A DNA stretch of 64,000 nt. Source: Planktothrix agardhii NIES-204 (GTDB lineage: Bacteria; Cyanobacteriota; Cyanobacteriia; Cyanobacteriales; Microcoleaceae). The notes beneath the pieces were generated by a model. It was not told where the DNA came from and did no database searches. It worked only from the letters and a program-made list of their open reading frames with translations. This document shows, in pieces, positions 60,521 to 64,000 of the stretch (the first letter of the stretch is position 1; each line of letters starts with the position of its first letter). The translations under genes and the position numbers were made by a program. The DNA is taken from NCBI GenBank assembly GCA_003609755.1, contig AP017991.1, positions 3,831,001 to 3,895,000 of the forward strand, written 5' to 3'.

Positions 60521-62314
60521 ATGAAAATATTGGCTCTGGACTTGATCACAGCCATTTGGCTGTATACCCTGTGGACTGTTTTATTCTTGGGGTTGCCTTA
60601 TAAAAGTTTTTCTAGCTCTTATCATCATCATTGGCACAGTAGAATTGTGAGTGCCTTCGCCCGAACTCTACTGGTGGTAACAGTTGGAACTTTTACGCTC
60701 AGTGCTTTCCATCTGTTCAGTTGGTTAACCTTGGTGGTATTGTATACGACATTTTTACTTGGTGTTTGGTATTATCCCCAACGTTCAAGGGCTAGGGAAA
60801 AACTAACTATATTTGTTCAGGGGTTATTGTTTTTATTCCTGGATATACTTGACCAAGGACTCCCTACGGAACAGATTTTCAAGAGTTTCTCTGTTATTTA
60901 TCAGCAATATAAAAAAAGATTGTTAATGATAATCAGTGTTCAAACCATTAACAGTCCTCAAAGAAAACTCAAAATCCTAGCATTAACCGTGATCTTGAGC
61001 TTCACTTTATTACTGCGTTTTGAACACCCCCTTCTGGAAATGCGCCTAACAACTCCCGATAGTTACCAGAACTTACTCCTGACTCAGCAATTTTTAGCGG
61101 GAGACTGGGAGCAGATTAGACATCAAGTTCAATATTTACCTGTCTTCTCAGCTATAACTGCTCTGATGTCGCTGCTGGCTTCGGTCGATGCTATGCAGGT
61201 TTTCCGGTTTCTTCAACCTCTGTTTGGGTTTTTGCTGGTCTTGAGTGTCGGTTACAGTCTGCAAACTTTGACTCAAAAGAATATCGTTGCTTGGGTGGGA
61301 ATGTTCAGTTTAGGAGCCTATCTATTTACCTGGTCTCCAGAAATTTCTCAACAGTTACCCCTCTGGTATCAGCAAGTTTTAGGAACTTTGATCGGAAGTT
61401 TGAACTTTTCCCTAGTTCGACAGTGGGCTACGGGTGATGAAGAAATTGCGGCGATGTTTTTAGTTCTTTCTCTGGCTTGTTTTACCAAGGTTTATATCAG
61501 AAAATTGCGCCCAACTGCGGTACTTGATACCTGTTGTTGTTTAGCAATGGTGGCGATGGCGGCACCTGTATTACTGATTCTCGCCTTGATTGGAATAGTA
61601 GGAGTCATGGGGGGCCGGATTTTAGGATTGGCTGCGGTTGCCATCTCTTGGTTATTGTTGGCTTTATTATTTGCTTTTTCTCCAGAAAAATTTGATTTTT
61701 TACGAGTTTTTCTGATTACTTTACCTGTGGGACTCAGTTTACTCATTGGCCTAGTATTTTTATTTATCAGTTGGCTTCTATTCCCAGTATTGAGAAGAAA
61801 TTCAGAAATAGTTTGTTTGATTTTACTATTTTGTTTGGCTTTCAATTTCTTGCTACCACCCCCGGCTAAAATTAATTATTTGGAACATGAAATCGCTGCT
61901 CGTAAAAGCCTAGAAATTCGCACAAGATTTCCGCTCAAACGTTGGATTATTGTCGCCCCACCGGAACAACTAGCTCAAAATTATCGTGCGGGTTGGCATG
62001 AAGATTTAGCCAAATTTGTCAAACAATATTTGACCGAGGTAACTTTTGATGATTTTCAGTTTCCCTACGAAGTCCCAGATTTATTTGTATTTGTGGAAAA
62101 ACAACCTCTGGCTATTAATCCTTTGAACTTGCATTTAGCCATTGCTAACTCCATTTTATCAGACCCAACCTATTTCTATTATCGTTCTTTGGCGGGGCGC
62201 ACCAGTTTAGAATTTGAAGCTTTAAAATTATGTGAACTTTATCAAAAACATAATTCTGGTGCTTCTATCTATTATGAAGATGATCAACTCAGGATTTGTC
62301 ATTTTGAACTCTGA
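60521..62314 (+). CDS. polytopic membrane protein of the exopolysaccharide locus
   Basis: 597 residues with about 12 to 13 hydrophobic segments and a C-terminal soluble domain of some 150 residues (RTRFPLKRWIIVAPPEQLAQ). Between the second and third membrane groups is the loop LEMRLTTPDSYQNLLLTQQF, which recalls the first loop of GT-C type glycosyltransferases (inference only). I do not recognise a named family. It is divergent from galE and convergent with the GH135-like gene, overlapping it by 16 bases. PelE is not a match. Confidence 0.75.
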   Translation: MKILALDLITAIWLYTLWTVLFLGLPYKSFSSSYHHHWHSRIVSAFARTLLVVTVGTFTLSAFHLFSWLTLVVLYTTFLLGVWYYPQRSRAREKLTIFVQGLLFLFLDILDQGLPTEQIFKSFSVIYQQYKKRLLMIISVQTINSPQRKLKILALTVILSFTLLLRFEHPLLEMRLTTPDSYQNLLLTQQFLAGDWEQIRHQVQYLPVFSAITALMSLLASVDAMQVFRFLQPLFGFLLVLSVGYSLQTLTQKNIVAWVGMFSLGAYLFTWSPEISQQLPLWYQQVLGTLIGSLNFSLVRQWATGDEEIAAMFLVLSLACFTKVYIRKLRPTAVLDTCCCLAMVAMAAPVLLILALIGIVGVMGGRILGLAAVAISWLLLALLFAFSPEKFDFLRVFLITLPVGLSLLIGLVFLFISWLLFPVLRRNSEIVCLILLFCLAFNFLLPPPAKINYLEHEIAARKSLEIRTRFPLKRWIIVAPPEQLAQNYRAGWHEDLAKFVKQYLTEVTFDDFQFPYEVPDLFVFVEKQPLAINPLNLHLAIANSILSDPTYFYYRSLAGRTSLEFEALKLCELYQKHNSGASIYYEDDQLRICHFEL

Positions 62315-63138
62315 TTTTTTTGATTTAAGGATTGAATATAATTGACTTCTGCTTGCCAATAAGATGGTAGGCTATTCCATGGGTCTTTGTCTGGACTATC
62401 GGGGCTATCATCTGTGATATAAATATATTGGATATTACGTTCTACGGCTTTGTCAATATGACTTTTCATCGTATCTACATCGGGTACGGTATGAATTAAA
62501 CCGGAAAAACGTTTAGGATCATAATTATTGACATAGGGAGAAGGTTGATAGTTAGGCCATTCTTTAGAATAATTCTCGAAAATTATAGCAATATCTGCGG
62601 CGGGTTTACTTAGATAACCTTCGTCTGGATGAGTTCCTTGATTCAGTACAACGGTATCTAAATTTGGTTTAGCTTTGGTATAGTTATATATCTCTTGATA
62701 GTAGTCTAATTTATCCGCTCCACTCGCGGCTTCATCGAAAAAAATGCCCTGAAGATCGTAGTATTTACTATAAATATCAATATCGCTTTTGACTTCCTGA
62801 ATATCACGCTTACCATAGTTAGTAGCAACATATCCTAAGATCGTAATATTATCTTGACGCAGATCCTTTAGACCCTTGACATAATCTTGATTGGGCGGAC
62901 TTCCACCGGGGCCATTATTCGGATTAATAACTGCTGTAACGGGTACTTTTTGGGCTGCTTTGACAACTTCTGGCCAAAAATAAGTCTGGGAATTATACCA
63001 AGTTGGATAGGAATATAAGGGGATTAGCAGTTGCATTTGGGTCAGATGTTCGGGTTGTTTGGCTGAACAGACTGTTAATAAAGATGAAAACAAAAATATC
63101 ACAGTCAAGGTGCTAATTTTGGCGTTAAAATTAGGCAT
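62299..63138 (-). CDS. spherulin-4/GH135-like lipoprotein glycoside hydrolase
   Basis: 279 residues. N-terminal signal with lipobox LTVCSA. The rest is a (beta/alpha)8-type domain of the spherulation-specific family 4: QLLIPLYSYPTWYN, VTAVINPNNGPGGSPPNQDY, ITILGYVATNYGKRD, and YDLQGIFFDEAAS with the acidic residues expected at the active site. Family knowledge: the fungal homologue Sph3 (GH135) cuts galactosaminogalactan. Here it would trim the same type of polymer that PelF/PelG would make. ATG 63138. Confidence 0.8.
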   Translation of the reverse strand: MPNFNAKISTLTVIFLFSSLLTVCSAKQPEHLTQMQLLIPLYSYPTWYNSQTYFWPEVVKAAQKVPVTAVINPNNGPGGSPPNQDYVKGLKDLRQDNITILGYVATNYGKRDIQEVKSDIDIYSKYYDLQGIFFDEAASGADKLDYYQEIYNYTKAKPNLDTVVLNQGTHPDEGYLSKPAADIAIIFENYSKEWPNYQPSPYVNNYDPKRFSGLIHTVPDVDTMKSHIDKAVERNIQYIYITDDSPDSPDKDPWNSLPSYWQAEVNYIQSLNQKNQSSK

Positions 63139-63335
63139 TGGGGGAGTAAATATTTGGACAAACTATTCTTCGACGCTCTCTAACCATGCTGTCATAATTG
63201 TAGCACAAGTTGGGTGAAACTTTCAACCCCATATCCCGCAGATTTTAATATTGCCTATTCTAAGATTGCCTGATTTGCGATATACTTTTAATTATATTCA
63301 GGGGATAGGTATAGCCAGCCCTATTGGGTTGAATC

Positions 63336-64000
63336 TTAAAAAAATGGGTTGGATTTATTGTTGTCAATATAAATTTTGCCATTGGGCATTGTTGCTCCTT
63401 TTAACTGTGCATCCCGTAGATTTGCTCCCTCTATATCCGCGCCCCTCAAGTTAGCTCCGCGTAAATTTGCTCCTTGTAAATAGGCATTTTTTAGGTGAGC
63501 TCCGCGTAAATTTGCTCCTCGTAAATCTGCTTTCGCCAAATTAGCTTCTTGCAAATTAGCCCGTTCTAAATACGCCCCTAATAAATTAGCTCGTTCTAAT
63601 TTTGCGCCTTTTAAATTGGCTTTTTGTAAATCCGTATCTTCTAAACTCGCTCCTTCTAATACCGCATCAATTAATTGAGCTTGCTTCAAGTTAGCTTGAT
63701 TCAGTTTAGCATAGCCTAACTTAGCTTTTTCTAAATTGGCTTTTTCTAAATTGGCTTTTTCTAATTGTGCCAACCATAACACAGCTTCTGATAAGTTTGC
63801 ATCTTTTAAATTAGCCCCATTTAGAATAGCATTTCCTAAATTAGCTTTGGTTAAATTAGCGGTTAATAAATTAGCCGATTCTAAATTAGCCGATTCTAAA
63901 TTGGCTTGACGTAAATCAGCCTGTATAAATATAGTATTATTGAGTTGAGCATTTTTTAAGTTAGCTTGCCATAAATTAACCTGTTGTAAATTGGCGTTAT
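63336..64000 (-). CDS. pentapeptide-repeat protein, 5' part outside the window
   Basis: At least 221 codons of A(D/N)LxxAN repeats (ANLQQVNLW, ADLRQANLESANLESANL, ...). The frame is open to the window end, so the GTG at 63782 is internal and not a start. Such proteins fold as a right-handed quadrilateral beta helix. The C-terminus (MPNGKIYIDNNKSN) is not repetitive. Function is unknown; homologues are abundant in cyanobacteria, some in the thylakoid lumen or cytosol. Confidence 0.9.
   Translation of the reverse strand, partial: NANLQQVNLWQANLKNAQLNNTIFIQADLRQANLESANLESANLLTANLTKANLGNAILNGANLKDANLSEAVLWLAQLEKANLEKANLEKAKLGYAKLNQANLKQAQLIDAVLEGASLEDTDLQKANLKGAKLERANLLGAYLERANLQEANLAKADLRGANLRGAHLKNAYLQGANLRGANLRGADIEGANLRDAQLKGATMPNGKIYIDNNKSNPFF

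Noticed and set aside
63251-63454. Plus-strand 67-codon ORF near the window end
   Set aside because: Mostly antisense to the pentapeptide-repeat gene and without family features.

Overview
The window is cyanobacterial chromosome, most likely from a filamentous Oscillatoriales-type organism such as Planktothrix or a relative. That placement is my inference from gene content and style, not from a search. Evidence for a cyanobacterium: psbZ, ycf54, crtE, a solanesyl-diphosphate synthase, a DesC-type desaturase, a group 2 sigma factor and a Zur-type Fur regulator; many HIP1 octamers (GCGATCGC); AT-rich intergenic DNA; TnpB elements, short palindromic repeats and PEP-CTERM, RTX and pentapeptide-repeat proteins.

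Layout. 1-6.8 kb: end of an M23 peptidase gene, NUDIX gene, OB-fold lipoprotein, a TnpB element with an internal deletion, folD, a dead toxin-antitoxin pair, crtE and a PAP2-type gene. 6.9-9.4 kb: remains of a type III restriction-modification system. The methylase (mod) is intact; res is reduced by an internal deletion, a TA-flanked MITE and a TnpB scrap. 9.7-23.6 kb: mostly housekeeping (ycf54, pdxJ, complete tnpB, murI, sds, metal ABC genes, sugar epimerase, site-2 protease, PLP lyase, desC, proA). 23.9-28.6 kb: a compact operon of a dynamin-like GTPase, a second GTPase, a membrane protein ending in a HicA-like domain, and HicB. 28.8-35.3 kb: tRNA-Gly, ribH, psbZ, sigC, zur, a peptidoglycan-binding protein and a fasciclin lipoprotein. 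35.7-46.5 kb: accessory region with a DUF6883/DUF4926 pair, a truncated TPR-CHAT gene fused at a deletion scar to a truncated PIN toxin gene, VWA and glycosyltransferase genes, a proline-rich TonB-like protein, a PEP-CTERM protein and an intact DDE insertion sequence inside the loop of a hairpin. 46.6-63.1 kb: an aminotransferase followed by a large exopolysaccharide locus. The window ends inside a pentapeptide-repeat gene.

Two systems stand out. (1) The 47.8-63.1 kb locus looks like a Pel/galactosaminogalactan-type amino-sugar polysaccharide pathway. It has GlmM (glucosamine-1-P), a GalE epimerase, PelF-like glycosyltransferase, PelG-like exporter, an HlyD-type adaptor, a very large deacetylase carrying RTX repeats and a spherulin-4/GH135-like lipoprotein hydrolase. 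GalE has a C-terminal GspE-N/MshEN-like domain, a fold that binds cyclic di-GMP in other proteins, while the usual Pel c-di-GMP receptor PelD is not seen. (2) The four-gene GTPase operon joins a dynamin-like protein and a partner GTPase to a membrane-anchored HicA-like domain whose expected catalytic His appears to be Asn, with its HicB partner overlapping by ATGA. Both functional readings are inferences from domains and gene order.
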